This document shows, in pieces, positions 52,042-61,694 of a DNA stretch of 64,000 nt; position 1 is the stretch's first letter; each line of letters opens with the position of its first letter. The position numbers and the translations under genes are program-made. This stretch comes from Methanobacteriota archaeon. GTDB taxonomy: Archaea; Halobacteriota; Methanomicrobia; Methanomicrobiales; Methanomicrobiaceae. The stretch spans positions 50,625 to 114,624 of the forward strand of contig JAENYT010000005.1 in assembly GCA_016841665.1 (NCBI GenBank), written 5' to 3'. The notes beneath the pieces are model-generated. The model saw nothing but the letters and a program-made list of their open reading frames with translations. It did not search any database and was not told the DNA's origin.

Positions 52042-52263
52042 ATGCCCGACCACCAGCCCGTAAAGCCCGAAGGCCGCACCTACAGCACCGTCGGCCTTGC
52101 CCTCGCCGTCATTTCGCTCTTCGTCATCCCGATCGTGTTCGCCCCGCTGGCCGTCATCTTCGGCATCATCGGCGTGCTCAAGCACGACCGGACCATGGGG
52201 GCTGCCGCCGTGGCGGTCGGCATCCTGGCGATCGTGGTCTCCGTGGCCTTCAACACCATGTGA
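52042..52263 (+). CDS. Small DUF4190-like membrane protein
   Basis: 73 residues. A polar N-terminus is followed by two hydrophobic helices (about 16-42 and 51-71) with the Gly-rich pattern LALAVISLFVIPIVFAPLAV typical of DUF4190. Starts at ATG 52042; upstream frame lacks sense. A GGGAGG-GCG-CCTCCC hairpin (52267-52281) immediately after the stop may be its terminator. Confidence 0.72.
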   Translation: MPDHQPVKPEGRTYSTVGLALAVISLFVIPIVFAPLAVIFGIIGVLKHDRTMGAAAVAVGILAIVVSVAFNTM

Positions 52264-52489
52264 GAAGGGAGGGCGCCTCCCCGCCCGGGAATTCGTTGCC
52301 GCATCCATCTCATCAACACCACGCTTTTTCACCGCACTGCCGTTCCCTCAAAATCGCGAGTGGGTGCTGAATTTTATCCATCAGAATATATCCTGATAGG
52401 GCATATTTCCGGCATTTGTAGATAATCCATGAGAATATAAAGATCGTAAAAATACAGGACTTTATACTCCCGGATCCATCTGATCTTGA
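52264..52489 (+). other. Intergenic stretch with hairpin and AT-rich promoter
   Basis: Holds the GGGAGG/CCTCCC hairpin near 52267-52281 and, further on, AT-rich sequence (near 52380-52470) with several TATA-like runs such as TTTATACTCC 20-30 bp before ATG 52490. No gene is seen. Confidence 0.4.
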
Positions 52490-53086
52490 ATGGCAAGGGA
52501 TCGATCCGCAGGATATCAAATCGGATTGCTCTTTCTCGGCGCCCTTCTCACCCTCGCAAGTTCCTATATTTTCTGGTGCGCCCAGATGGATGCGGACAAA
52601 CAACACATCGCCTATGCACTGTACAACGAGATCGACACGCTCGAAGAGACCGTGGTGCCCCTCGCGTACGCGATGAACAATAGTTCCCGGCAGGGAATGG
52701 AAGGCGACCAGATCCCGCAGATTATCTACAGCCCGAACGGGGCTTACTACGACTACCGAAAAGAGGTATCCTCGCTGGACAAGGACCTCGCCCATAATAT
52801 CTCCCGGTTCTACAATACCCTGATCGCCGCCGAGAATGACCGGCAGGTGATGATGGACATCTACATCAAGGTCAACAACAACACCCCCGAGGAAAAGCGG
52901 GAAGAACTGGACGAGGCATCCGCACAGATCTCGCAGAGGTTGGAGGACTCGCTGACCAGCTCGGCCGGACTCCTCCCCTCACTCAAAGAGGAACTCGAGG
53001 AATACCTGGAAATCGATGCCGAAGGGCAGGCTGCATCCTCGCCGGCCCTTTTTGCCGGCATCCCTGTACCACCTGACATCGATTAG
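52490..53086 (+). CDS. Hypothetical protein with N-terminal transmembrane anchor
   Basis: 198 residues. An N-terminal helix (about 10-31, IGLLFLGALLTLASSYIFWC) anchors a mostly helical, acidic domain (35-175) with coiled-coil character (e.g. EEKREELDEASAQISQRLED). A short Pro-rich end follows. No family recognised. It has a TATA-like TTTATACT just upstream, suggesting a leaderless message. Confidence 0.68.
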   Translation: MARDRSAGYQIGLLFLGALLTLASSYIFWCAQMDADKQHIAYALYNEIDTLEETVVPLAYAMNNSSRQGMEGDQIPQIIYSPNGAYYDYRKEVSSLDKDLAHNISRFYNTLIAAENDRQVMMDIYIKVNNNTPEEKREELDEASAQISQRLEDSLTSSAGLLPSLKEELEEYLEIDAEGQAASSPALFAGIPVPPDID

Positions 53087-53373
53087 GGAGCACCCGGGGA
53101 GACTCAATCGATCTCTATAGGTTGATCAGAGCCACCTATAACCCTTTCATTTCCACTGGAGATTTTCTATAGATGCCGGCGCAGGTGTACCAGTGGTGCG
53201 GAACGCCACCTCACTATCTATCACGGATGGATGACGCCGGCACGTCATGTGGTAGAGAGGCGCGCCCCCTCTTTCCATACGATTGGGATCGATGCTATGC
53301 GCCGATCGCAGCAGCATGCCTGAAAACATGAGATTCGGGCATCTCGGGGCAGAACAGCGCCGCACCGGCCCCC

Positions 53374-53901
53374 TCATGGCTCCAGCCGCACCACAAGTCC
53401 ATAGTTGTACGGCCGGGTGATATCGAGGGGATCGGCGCCAGGGACGGCTCCCGGTTCGATGCGGTCCCTGTACACCGTCCGGTAGAGTCCGATCCGCGAG
53501 GATTTGTAGGGGATGCCGGCATCAATGATGTCCTGATAGGATTGGGGGTTGAAATCGGCAGGCACACTCTCGTAGTTGTAGGCGAACGCCGTCAGTATGA
53601 GGTTAAGACGTTCGCCGGGGGCACCCACCATTCCCTTCGAATTGTCGAGGGTGTAGCCGATGATGATGTTGTTGCTGGATTTTCCACCCTCGGTGGCTTC
53701 AAACATGACCGCCAGCCCCTCGAGCTGCGGGTCGAGGATGAGGATTTTATCGGTGACCAGGGGAGTGGGCTCGGTGGTCGGGGTGGCGGTTTCCGTCAGC
53801 GTGGGTGGTGCTCCGTCGGGTGATGGTGCGGTGCACCCGGCAGCACACAGCAGTCCGGCAGCAAGCACAAGAAGCACGATGGCACATCTGCTCTGATTCA
53901 T
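53374..53901 (-). CDS. Secreted lipoprotein, unknown function
   Basis: 175 residues. A signal peptide ends in the lipobox LLCAAGC (Cys about residue 23), followed by a Pro/Thr-rich linker (24-50) and a beta-rich domain (51-175). Such lipoproteins are membrane-anchored on the outer face. I do not recognise the domain. A 287-bp gap (53087-53373) downstream shows nothing convincing. Confidence 0.75.
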   Translation of the reverse strand: MNQSRCAIVLLVLAAGLLCAAGCTAPSPDGAPPTLTETATPTTEPTPLVTDKILILDPQLEGLAVMFEATEGGKSSNNIIIGYTLDNSKGMVGAPGERLNLILTAFAYNYESVPADFNPQSYQDIIDAGIPYKSSRIGLYRTVYRDRIEPGAVPGADPLDITRPYNYGLVVRLEP

Positions 53902-54042
53902 ATCCGGTATTCAACCGCCGTTAAAAAAGGCATTCCCATGCACCCCCCTGCGCTGTATATTGTGCGGAGAGGGGCGGTGCTGCGCCTGTGGCCTGCTTTG
54001 ATAGGTTTATGTAAGTGTTTTTCCCATGTACTCATAGTTCAC

Positions 54043-54969
54043 ATGTCCGATACCGAGTACCCCACTGCAAAGGTCCAGGGAAAGGATGTCCCCTATGACC
54101 CCGAGCAGCTGAGAAAAATCAGGGAACACCCCTGCTATAGCGAAAAAGCCTGCCACGCCTTTGGACGCTGCCACCTCCCGGTCGCCCCGAAGTGCAACAT
54201 CCAGTGCAACTACTGCATCAGGGACTTTGACTGCGTCAATGAGAGCCGCCCCGGCGTGACCAGCAGGGTGCTCTCCCCCGAAGAGGCGATCGAGCTGGTG
54301 CGCAGGGTGGTCAAACAGTTCACGTATGTCAAGGTCGTCGGCATTGCAGGGCCGGGCGAACCCCTCGCCAACGAGGAGACCTTCGAAACCCTCCGCCTGC
54401 TCAAACCCGAATTCCCCAACCTGATCAAGTGTCTCTCCACCAACGGGCTGATGCTCCCCGCATCCATCGATCGCCTCCACGAGTACGGGGTGGGCAACCT
54501 CACCGTCACCCTCAACGCCATCGATCCCGCCATCGGCGAGCAGATCTACTCATGGGTCGAGTGGGAGGGCGAGAAACTCCACGGGCGCGAGGCTGCTGAG
54601 AAACTGCTAGAAAACCAGTTGAAAGGAATAGAGATGGCGATCGAGCGCCATATGCTCGTCAAGATCAACACGGTTTACATCCCGGGCGTCAACGACGAGC
54701 ACATCCCCGAAATCGCCAAAAGAATGGGCGAGATGGGCGTCTACACCTTCAACGTCATCCCCCTGATCCCGCAGTACAAATTCGCCGATATCACTCCTCC
54801 CACCATGGCGGAAAAGCGGGCGATGCAGGACCGCTGCGAGCCCTTCATCAGGCAGATGCGCCACTGCCAGCGGTGCAGGGCGGACGCCATCGGCCTTCTC
54901 GGACAGGACATCCAGAGCTGCCTCTACGGCGAGGATATGGCCAAAAAAGTCGATAAAGACAAAAAATAA
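54043..54969 (+). CDS. nifB: NifB-type radical SAM protein (nitrogenase cofactor maturase-like)
   Basis: 308 residues. The SAM cluster motif CNIQCNYC (C-x3-C-x2-C) is at about 45-52, preceded by the NifB-type HPCYSEKACHAFGRCHLP and followed by CVNESRPGV. GIAGPGEPLAN and KCLSTNGL are the usual SAM-binding segments, and C-terminal HCQRCRADAIGLLGQD supplies further Cys ligands. There is no NifX-like tail, as in the minimal NifB of methanogens. ATG 54043 is the family start; GGTTTATGTAA about 30 bp upstream may be the TATA box. No other nif gene is in the window. Confidence 0.9.
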   Translation: MSDTEYPTAKVQGKDVPYDPEQLRKIREHPCYSEKACHAFGRCHLPVAPKCNIQCNYCIRDFDCVNESRPGVTSRVLSPEEAIELVRRVVKQFTYVKVVGIAGPGEPLANEETFETLRLLKPEFPNLIKCLSTNGLMLPASIDRLHEYGVGNLTVTLNAIDPAIGEQIYSWVEWEGEKLHGREAAEKLLENQLKGIEMAIERHMLVKINTVYIPGVNDEHIPEIAKRMGEMGVYTFNVIPLIPQYKFADITPPTMAEKRAMQDRCEPFIRQMRHCQRCRADAIGLLGQDIQSCLYGEDMAKKVDKDKK

Positions 54970-54999
54970 TCTTTTTTTGACGGGTCCTCCCGTCGCATT

Positions 55000-56829
55000 T
55001 CAGATAAATCTCGGTTTGGCGGAGAGCTTCTGGGGGGTATAGAGGGGACGGAAGGGTTTTCCTGCCGTCTCCTCCTGCACCCGGCCGATGAGATCCTCAG
55101 GAGAAAGGTTCTCCTTGTACGGTTTTTTCGGCATGGACTGCTTTCGGATGGTCACCGCCATGCTGCCGGATTCCACCTCGCGGTCACCGATGACCGCCAC
55201 ATACGGGACCCAGTCCATGCCCGCCTCCCTGACCTTCCGGTTGACGCTCTCCTCGCGGTCATCGATGTCCGCACGGATGCCAGCATTGGTAAGAAGGTTG
55301 CAGACCTCCAGGGCGAAGGGCAGGTGGCGGTCGGCAACCGACACCAGCCTGACCTGCGAGGGGGAGAGCCAGGTCGGCAGCATCGGCACTGCCTGCTGGG
55401 CGGTACCCTCGAGGAGGGCACAGATGACCCGCTCGATACTCCCCGTGGGCGAGAAGTGGAGGATGGGGGGGTGCACCTCTTCGCCGTCGCTGTGGTATTT
55501 GATGTCGAAGCGCTGAGCGCTCTCCACATCGATCTGCACGGTGGGGTTCTCGATGGGGCGCCCCTGGCCGTCGATTGCGGCGAGGTCGACCTTGGCGACC
55601 CAGTAGTGAACACGCTCGGAAAGCACCTCGATCAGGACGGGCTGGCCGGAGATTGCCACCAGGTGCTTCACCCAGTTTTCGTGGGCCTCGTAAAAGTCCC
55701 GTGTACACCGGAAGACCGCAAAAAGCGGCGTTTCCAGGTCCTTCCCGGTCTTCCACCCGATGAGCATCTGCTCCTCGAAACAGGTGAGGGTCTGGTCCAT
55801 GTCGCGGCAGAGGGTGTGCATGTCGGGCATGGTGAACGCCCGCAGACGTTTCAACCCGATGCATTCGCCCTTCTGCTCGTGGCGGAAGGAGTAGGTGGAG
55901 AGCTCGTACATCTTGAGAGGGAGGGTGTTAGGAGAGATGTACATGTCCTTCATGATGGAGAACATGCCGAAACAGGCGGCGAACCGGAGCATCATGTCCC
56001 GGTTGCCACTCTTGAACCGGTACTGCCGCTCCCCGAACTTGCCGGCATGCTCTTTGATGGCCGCATCCCCGAGATCGTACATCACCGGCGTCTCCACGGG
56101 CATGCCCCCGTAGTCGAGCACCAGGCCGAGCACGTAGTCAGCGAGGAGGTCGCGGATCAGCTTGCCGCGGGGCATCCAGCGGTGCTGGCCCACATCGGAG
56201 AGCGGCTCGTAGTCGACCAGCTCCTTGGCGCGCATCAGTTCGACGTGGAGGGGTTCGCCGCCGGCCGGGGTCTGGATCCCGACCTCCTTTTTGATCAGCG
56301 CCCCGAAGCCGCCCCCGTCGAGAAACTCCTGATACTCGCGCCGCTCTCCGCCGGGGGTGAGCACGAAGAACTCGCGGGTAATCTCCTTCTTTTTTGCCGG
56401 CTCTTCACCGCCCGGGGTGATGGTGCGGGAGAGCTCGGAGAGGGGGTGTCCCTTGCAGGCGAGGGTGAAGGATTTGTACCACCCGAAGGGAGCGCGTTTT
56501 ACGGTGAGGGTCCCCTCCTCGATAAGCCCGGCTTCGATCTTTTTCAGCGCTTCCACGGCGGCGTTCGGGGAGGAGAGGTCACTGGAGAGGTGGGCGTACG
56601 GGTAGAGCATGACCGCATTCACATCAAGGTTGGCGGCCGTGTCGGCGATCTCGCGGACCGCCCTGTCCACCACGCCATCGATGTCCTCCTCATCAGCCGA
56701 TTCAACCGCACAGAACACCGCAAGAGCCTCATCGAGAGCATCGCGCGGGGTAATGTCCTCTTCTGCCACGGGGGTCTTCTTTCGTGCCTCATATTCGATA
56801 TGGTCGGAATGTATCAACAGAAGTCGCAT
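55000..56829 (-). CDS. thrS: Threonyl-tRNA synthetase
   Basis: 609 residues. The archaeal N-terminal editing domain ([16 protein letters not shown]-aminoacyl-deacylase-like, about 1-140) precedes a class II core with motif 2 ([18 protein letters not shown] in part) and motif 3 ([13 protein letters not shown]), and an anticodon-binding domain (about 500-609). ATG 56829 is preceded by AGGAGA 6 nt upstream. It charges tRNA-Thr and proofreads Ser. It is at the end of the minus-strand run after dcd (40 bp). Confidence 0.96.
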   Translation of the reverse strand: MRLLLIHSDHIEYEARKKTPVAEEDITPRDALDEALAVFCAVESADEEDIDGVVDRAVREIADTAANLDVNAVMLYPYAHLSSDLSSPNAAVEALKKIEAGLIEEGTLTVKRAPFGWYKSFTLACKGHPLSELSRTITPGGEEPAKKKEITREFFVLTPGGERREYQEFLDGGGFGALIKKEVGIQTPAGGEPLHVELMRAKELVDYEPLSDVGQHRWMPRGKLIRDLLADYVLGLVLDYGGMPVETPVMYDLGDAAIKEHAGKFGERQYRFKSGNRDMMLRFAACFGMFSIMKDMYISPNTLPLKMYELSTYSFRHEQKGECIGLKRLRAFTMPDMHTLCRDMDQTLTCFEEQMLIGWKTGKDLETPLFAVFRCTRDFYEAHENWVKHLVAISGQPVLIEVLSERVHYWVAKVDLAAIDGQGRPIENPTVQIDVESAQRFDIKYHSDGEEVHPPILHFSPTGSIERVICALLEGTAQQAVPMLPTWLSPSQVRLVSVADRHLPFALEVCNLLTNAGIRADIDDREESVNRKVREAGMDWVPYVAVIGDREVESGSMAVTIRKQSMPKKPYKENLSPEDLIGRVQEETAGKPFRPLYTPQKLSAKPRFI

Positions 56830-56868
56830 ATACAAGTCTCCTGATCGCAAGTTGTAGCAATTCTCAGA

Positions 56869-57426
56869 TCATGGTTTTCTGGGATTTTCATGGTACCGGG
56901 AGAGGGTCGCCTGCCGCTGCCCCATGTACTTCGCATCATCCTTGGCATCGTAGGGGCACTCCGCACACTCGGTTGTGTAGAAGACGAGCTGGCCGATGGG
57001 CATGCCGGCATAGAGCCTGACCGGGCGCTGGTTGACGTTGCACATCTCCAGCGTGATCGAGCCGTGGAACCCCGCGTCGATCCATCCTCCGGTCTGGTGC
57101 AGCTCGACGCCCAGCCGGGCGATGCTGCTCTTGCCCTCGATGCTCGCCACGATATTGTTCGGCAGGCGGATGATCTCGAGGGTCTCCGCAAGCATGAATC
57201 TTCCCGGTGGGAGGAGCATCTCGGGCGTGCGGATCTCCTCGACGCCGGTGGTGACGGTCTCTTTGTCGAAGGGGTCGATCACCTCGTCCCCCTCAATATA
57301 CCAGACAAAATGGTCCCCCAATCGTATGTCCAGCGAATTCGGCTGGATGAGTTTCGGATCAAAGGGGTCGATGCCGATGTGCCCCCGCCGGATCCGGTCA
57401 AGAATCTCCCAATCGACAAGAATCAT
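56869..57426 (-). CDS. dcd: dCTP deaminase
   Basis: 185 residues. Trimeric deaminase/dUTPase superfamily: [10 protein letters not shown] (about 28-37), [10 protein letters not shown] (about 98-107, with substrate Ser/Arg), [15 protein letters not shown] with the catalytic Glu (about 116-130). It makes dUTP, or dUMP directly in bifunctional archaeal forms; the sequence alone does not decide. Followed 26 bp upstream by the TrmJ-like gene on the same strand. Confidence 0.94.
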   Translation of the reverse strand: MILVDWEILDRIRRGHIGIDPFDPKLIQPNSLDIRLGDHFVWYIEGDEVIDPFDKETVTTGVEEIRTPEMLLPPGRFMLAETLEIIRLPNNIVASIEGKSSIARLGVELHQTGGWIDAGFHGSITLEMCNVNQRPVRLYAGMPIGQLVFYTTECAECPYDAKDDAKYMGQRQATLSRYHENPRKP

Positions 57427-57451
57427 TGGATCAATATCTCCCCCTGATGCC

Positions 57452-58150
57452 TTACCTCTTATTGTTCAGGTGCCACTCCGTGCGCCTGAGCAGCCCGTGG
57501 AGGATGCTCACCTCCCGGGGGGTGAGAACGGTCCGCCCGAAGATGCGCCGCATCATGATCATGGTGTTGTCCCGCTTGTAGGCCGGATGATCGATCCGGT
57601 CGAGGAACCGCTCCAGGTGCGCGTAGAAACTCTCCATTTCCACCCTGTTCGCCACCCGCCAGGTGCCGCGGGGGATGTGGGCGAGCTCGTAGGCCACCAC
57701 ACCCACCGCGTGGGAGATGTTGATGATAGGATAGAGACGGGAGGTAGGGATGGTGCAGATGATGTCGCACCGGCGGATCTCCTCGTTGGAGAGTCCCCAG
57801 TTCTCCCGCCCGAAGAGGATCGACACTCTCCCCTCAACATCCTCGAGCATTTCCCGCAGTTCGGTGGGGGAGAAGTAGGGCATGCGCATGGAGGTGCAGA
57901 TCGACTTGCTCACCTCCCCGGTGGTGGCGATGAGGATGTGGCTGCGGTCGATAACCTCCTCGAGTGTGCAGTGCTCGGCGTGCTCCAGCACGTCCCGGGC
58001 ATGGGACGCACGGGCCACCGCCTCGTCCCCGAGCGCGGGCGGGTTGATGAGCACCAGGCGGGAAAAACCGAAATTTTTCATTACGCGGGCACAGAACCCG
58101 ACATTTCCCTCGTAGAGCGGATCGACAAGGACAAAATCGATTTCCGGCAT
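57452..58150 (-). CDS. tRNA (Nm) methyltransferase, TrmJ-like SPOUT family
   Basis: 232 residues. The SPOUT trefoil-knot motifs are N-terminal [15 protein letters not shown] (Asn/Arg, motif 1), [12 protein letters not shown] (motif 2) and [16 protein letters not shown] (motif 3, SAM binding). Archaeal TrmJ methylates the 2'-OH of C32 in tRNA; the C-terminal helical tail (about 165-232) is shorter than the bacterial one. Ten bp from the GGGP synthase gene. Confidence 0.9.
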   Translation of the reverse strand: MPEIDFVLVDPLYEGNVGFCARVMKNFGFSRLVLINPPALGDEAVARASHARDVLEHAEHCTLEEVIDRSHILIATTGEVSKSICTSMRMPYFSPTELREMLEDVEGRVSILFGRENWGLSNEEIRRCDIICTIPTSRLYPIINISHAVGVVAYELAHIPRGTWRVANRVEMESFYAHLERFLDRIDHPAYKRDNTMIMMRRIFGRTVLTPREVSILHGLLRRTEWHLNNKR

Positions 58151-58160
58151 GGTGAACGGG

Positions 58161-58847
58161 TTATTTCACTGCCCGGACCGTGGCCTTCAGGGCACCGGGG
58201 CCCTCCTCATAAACGGCGTTGCCCACCACGATGGTATCGGCGTACTGCGCCATCTCGGCGGCGCGCTCAGCAGAATTGATGCCGCCGCCGTAGTAGAGCA
58301 TGGCCTCCTCCACGGCTTCCGAGGCGGCGCGTACCACCGCGGGATCGCCAAAGGTCCCGGAATATTCAATGTAGACGATGGGGAAGCGGAAATATTTGTC
58401 CGCGACCACGGCATAGGCCGCCACATCGTCGGCTGCGATGTCGCAGAATGCCCCGGTCACCCTTCCCACCGCCGAGTCGGGGTTGAGGACGATGTAGGCC
58501 TCGGCAACAACCTTCTCCCATTCCACGGCATGGTGCCGGACCCACTGGTGATGTTTGCCCACGATCCAGCGCGCGTCGGCGGTGTTGAGAACGCTGGGCA
58601 CGAAGAGGCCGTCCACCCCGTCGAAGAGCACGGCTTCCGGCCCGGCCGGCTCCACCACAAGGGGGAGAGCATACCGCTCAACCTGCTCGCGCAGCACTTC
58701 CAGGTTTTCACGCGTCACGTTGAGCGTCCCCGAGAGCATCAGGGCATCGGTACCGCTGGTTGCAATCTCCTCGATGGACGCGGGATCGATCTCCTTGTCG
58801 GGATCGAGCTTTGTCACGTGCACCCAGTCCTTCCACGAATATCTCAC
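58161..58847 (-). CDS. Geranylgeranylglyceryl phosphate synthase
   Basis: 228 residues, TIM-barrel prenyltransferase that joins sn-glycerol 1-phosphate and GGPP, the first committed step of archaeal ether lipids. HVTKLDPDKEID at the N-terminus (Mg/G1P site), DALMLSGTLNV, EPAGPEAVLFDG, YIEYSGTFGDP and GGGINSAERAAEM are family blocks. It lies between trmJ-like and topA genes on the minus strand. Confidence 0.94.
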   Translation of the reverse strand: MRYSWKDWVHVTKLDPDKEIDPASIEEIATSGTDALMLSGTLNVTRENLEVLREQVERYALPLVVEPAGPEAVLFDGVDGLFVPSVLNTADARWIVGKHHQWVRHHAVEWEKVVAEAYIVLNPDSAVGRVTGAFCDIAADDVAAYAVVADKYFRFPIVYIEYSGTFGDPAVVRAASEAVEEAMLYYGGGINSAERAAEMAQYADTIVVGNAVYEEGPGALKATVRAVK

Positions 58848-58883
58848 GCCACAATCACTCCAGCTGTCGCCCGGGGCGCCGCT

Positions 58884-61688
58884 TTATGCAGCCCGGGCTG
58901 CTTCTTTATATGCATTGATTTTTTCAGATGATAATCCACTCTTTTTTGCCACGGTTTCGGTGTCGCACGCAAGGAGGGTGGCAATATCCACGATGCCCGC
59001 CATATAAAGCCTCTCAAGTGTCGATTCGCCGATCCCGGGGAGGGAGAGAAGGTTTTTTCGCCCCTCTTCGAACGCTTTTTTGCTCACCTTCTCGGGGGGT
59101 TCGATCCCCATCCCCGCACAGACATGTACCACGTGCCGGTATACCGTATCGATGGAAAGCCCGGTCCTCGTGCTGAGGTATGCCGGGTGGAGCGTGCAGA
59201 ACTCCTCCGGTGCCGTAATGCCGGCTTCATGGTATTTTTTGAGGCTGACCGGGGGGATGCCGAATTCCCGCAATTTCGCCTCGTCCGCGACGTTGCGCGC
59301 CTCGCTGAGCAGGAGGGCGGCCTCCTTCTCCCCGACATGCATGGAACCGAGCATTCGTGCCGGGGTTGCCGCCAGGTCCTCAATGGTGTTGATGCCTGCC
59401 GCAAACATGGCGTTGAGGACCTTGCCGTGGCTTCTGCCCCGGCGGGGAGGGAGATGTTTTCTGACGAATTTTCGCAGTTCGGTGCGTTTGCGGAGGATCT
59501 GGAGGACCGATTCGGCTTCTTTCTGCAGCCGCGCCGCCTCCGCATCGCTCACGCCGAGCATCCGGGCGAGGGCACCGGTATCGCGCTGGGCGATCTCGGA
59601 GACCGAATAGGCGTGGTGGGCGTGGAGGCGCTCGATCAGGGCGTCGTTCATGGAGGGCATCATGCGCAACGTTTCCACGTTTGATTCAATATGGGTGCAG
59701 AGCGGGCAGCCGATATCCCAGGGCCGCGCGCCTTTCCGCACGAGCCGCACGAAATGGAGATTGTGCTTCTCGCAGACAGTGTCCGTGCGCAATGCCCGCC
59801 CCCACTGTGCGCCGGGGAGGCCGATGTTGAAGGTGCACTCCGGGTACCCCGTGCAGCCGATGAACTGCCTCATCCCCCGGGTGTACCGGATAGCGAGGTC
59901 TTTGCCGCAGACCGGACAGGGGCCCACGATGCGCTCCTGGTCGGTGCGCTCCATGATCTCCTCTCCAATCTCCTCTTCGTGCTCCTCGAGGGCGTCGAAG
60001 ACCTCGTGCAGCATCTCCTGCGACTCGGCCACCACATTCTCCTTGGACCGGCTGCCTTTCTTGATCTCCTCCATGTGGGACTCGAGGGTGCGGGTCATGT
60101 CCGGCTTGGTGATCAGTTCGACGTGGTTTTCCAGCGACTCCGTGACCGCACGCCCGACGAGGGTGGGGCGCATCGGCGTGCCTTCCACGTACCGGCGGGC
60201 CATGAGCTTGGCGATCACCTCGTGGCGCGTGCTCTTCGTGCCGAGGCCCAGCTCCTCCATCCGCTGGATGAGCTTGCTCTGGGAATACCGTGCAGGCGGT
60301 TGGGTCTCTTTTTCCTCGAGCAGCACCTCGTGGATAGGCAGGTGCTCGCCTGCGGCGATATCGGGGAGGAAATACTCCTTGGCGTCAGTGTACGGATAGA
60401 CGTGCCGGTAGCCCTCCTCCACCAGCCGCTGCCCGGTCGCCGTATACGGCTCGCCCCTGGCCTCGAAGAGGTACTTCAGCGTCTTCCACTTCGCATCGGG
60501 GGAGAGGGTGGCGAGGAACCTGCGGACGACCAGTTCGTAGATCTTCCACTGGTCGTCGGCGAGCGCACCCCGTTTCACCGCCCCGGTGGGGTGGATGGGC
60601 GGGTGGTCGGTGCTCGACTTCTTCCCCCGGGTGGGCCGGTCGCGGAGGTGCTCGCGCACCCACGCAGCCTCTGCGGCGAACGCCGATGCGCCGAGCATGG
60701 AGAGCACCCCCGAGAGATCGAGGGAGGCGGGGTAGACGGTATTGTCGGTGCGGGGGTAGGAGATGTGACCGTTCATGTAGAGGTCTTCTGCGATCCGCAT
60801 CGCATTCGCCGCGGAAAAGCCAAGCCGGGCCGCGGCGACGATGAACGATGTGGTATCGAGCGGCGACGGGGGTTTGCTGATCTTTTCCCCGGTGCGGACC
60901 TCGGTCGCCTTCAATGGCTCTTTCGAGCGGTCCCGCGCCCCCTCGACCTCTTCTTTGTCCCAGAACCGGCCGTGGGTGTGGCGTACCTCGAAATAATGCC
61001 CCCCCTTGTGCGTCTCTAAGGAGAGCGTCCAGTAGGGCCGGGGTTCGAACGATTCGATCTCTTCTTCCCGGTCCACGATCATCGCAAGGGTCGGGCTCTG
61101 GACCCTGCCCACACTGAGAATATTACTGCCGCCCCTGCGCGCGGCGATGCTGATGAACCGGGTGAGCGAAGCCCCCCACATCAGGTCCACGTGCTGCCTC
61201 GACTCGCCTGCCGCCGCAAGGTCGAAATCGATCTCCACGGGGTGTGCAAAGGCATTGTGGATCTCTTCCGCGGTGATGGCCGAAAACCGGGCTCTGCGCA
61301 CCGGGACCTTTGTATTTTTCTGCCGCACCAGCTCGTAGGCCTCCTTGCCGATCAGCTCCCCCTCGGTATCGAAATCGGTGGCGATGGTGACCAGATCCGC
61401 CGATCGTGCCAGTTTGTGAATCAGGGCGACGATCTTCTTCTCGGTCGGTTTTTTCACCGTCGCAGCGTCGATGAGGCTCCGGGGGGTGTAGACGTCGCTT
61501 CGCCAGTTGGAGTAGCCGGGCTCGAAGTCCACCTCGACCACGTGCCCGCGCAGCCCCGTCACCACCACGTCGTCGAAGCGGTAGGTGTTGACGCCCCCTT
61601 CCTTTGAGGTGCTGATCTTCTCCTTTCCCGCAAGAATCTGCGCGATGCGCTGCGCCGCGATGTTTTTCTCTGCGATTATCAGGTGCAA
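58884..61688 (-). CDS. topA: DNA topoisomerase I (type IA)
   Basis: 934 residues. TOPRIM domain at the N-terminus (IIAEKNIAAQRIA; acidic DFDTEGE near 109-115). The catalytic Tyr is in ISYPRTDNT (about 305). A CPVCGK...CTGYPEC zinc finger (about 588-615) and a second Cys set (CEKH...CPLC, about 637-663) follow. The last 220 residues are unusual: several helix-hairpin-helix-like units (e.g. LLSLPGIGESTLERLYMAGI) rather than a plain zinc tail. It relaxes negative supercoils. The gene is 6 bp downstream of gatB on the same strand. Confidence 0.95.
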   Translation of the reverse strand: MHLIIAEKNIAAQRIAQILAGKEKISTSKEGGVNTYRFDDVVVTGLRGHVVEVDFEPGYSNWRSDVYTPRSLIDAATVKKPTEKKIVALIHKLARSADLVTIATDFDTEGELIGKEAYELVRQKNTKVPVRRARFSAITAEEIHNAFAHPVEIDFDLAAAGESRQHVDLMWGASLTRFISIAARRGGSNILSVGRVQSPTLAMIVDREEEIESFEPRPYWTLSLETHKGGHYFEVRHTHGRFWDKEEVEGARDRSKEPLKATEVRTGEKISKPPSPLDTTSFIVAAARLGFSAANAMRIAEDLYMNGHISYPRTDNTVYPASLDLSGVLSMLGASAFAAEAAWVREHLRDRPTRGKKSSTDHPPIHPTGAVKRGALADDQWKIYELVVRRFLATLSPDAKWKTLKYLFEARGEPYTATGQRLVEEGYRHVYPYTDAKEYFLPDIAAGEHLPIHEVLLEEKETQPPARYSQSKLIQRMEELGLGTKSTRHEVIAKLMARRYVEGTPMRPTLVGRAVTESLENHVELITKPDMTRTLESHMEEIKKGSRSKENVVAESQEMLHEVFDALEEHEEEIGEEIMERTDQERIVGPCPVCGKDLAIRYTRGMRQFIGCTGYPECTFNIGLPGAQWGRALRTDTVCEKHNLHFVRLVRKGARPWDIGCPLCTHIESNVETLRMMPSMNDALIERLHAHHAYSVSEIAQRDTGALARMLGVSDAEAARLQKEAESVLQILRKRTELRKFVRKHLPPRRGRSHGKVLNAMFAAGINTIEDLAATPARMLGSMHVGEKEAALLLSEARNVADEAKLREFGIPPVSLKKYHEAGITAPEEFCTLHPAYLSTRTGLSIDTVYRHVVHVCAGMGIEPPEKVSKKAFEEGRKNLLSLPGIGESTLERLYMAGIVDIATLLACDTETVAKKSGLSSEKINAYKEAARAA

Positions 61689-61694
61689 GGCCTT

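Noticed and set aside
53147..53377. 76-codon minus-strand frame downstream of the lipoprotein gene
   Set aside because: Low-quality content (Arg/Pro/Ser-rich), no ribosome site, and overlaps the lipoprotein 3' end; judged noncoding.
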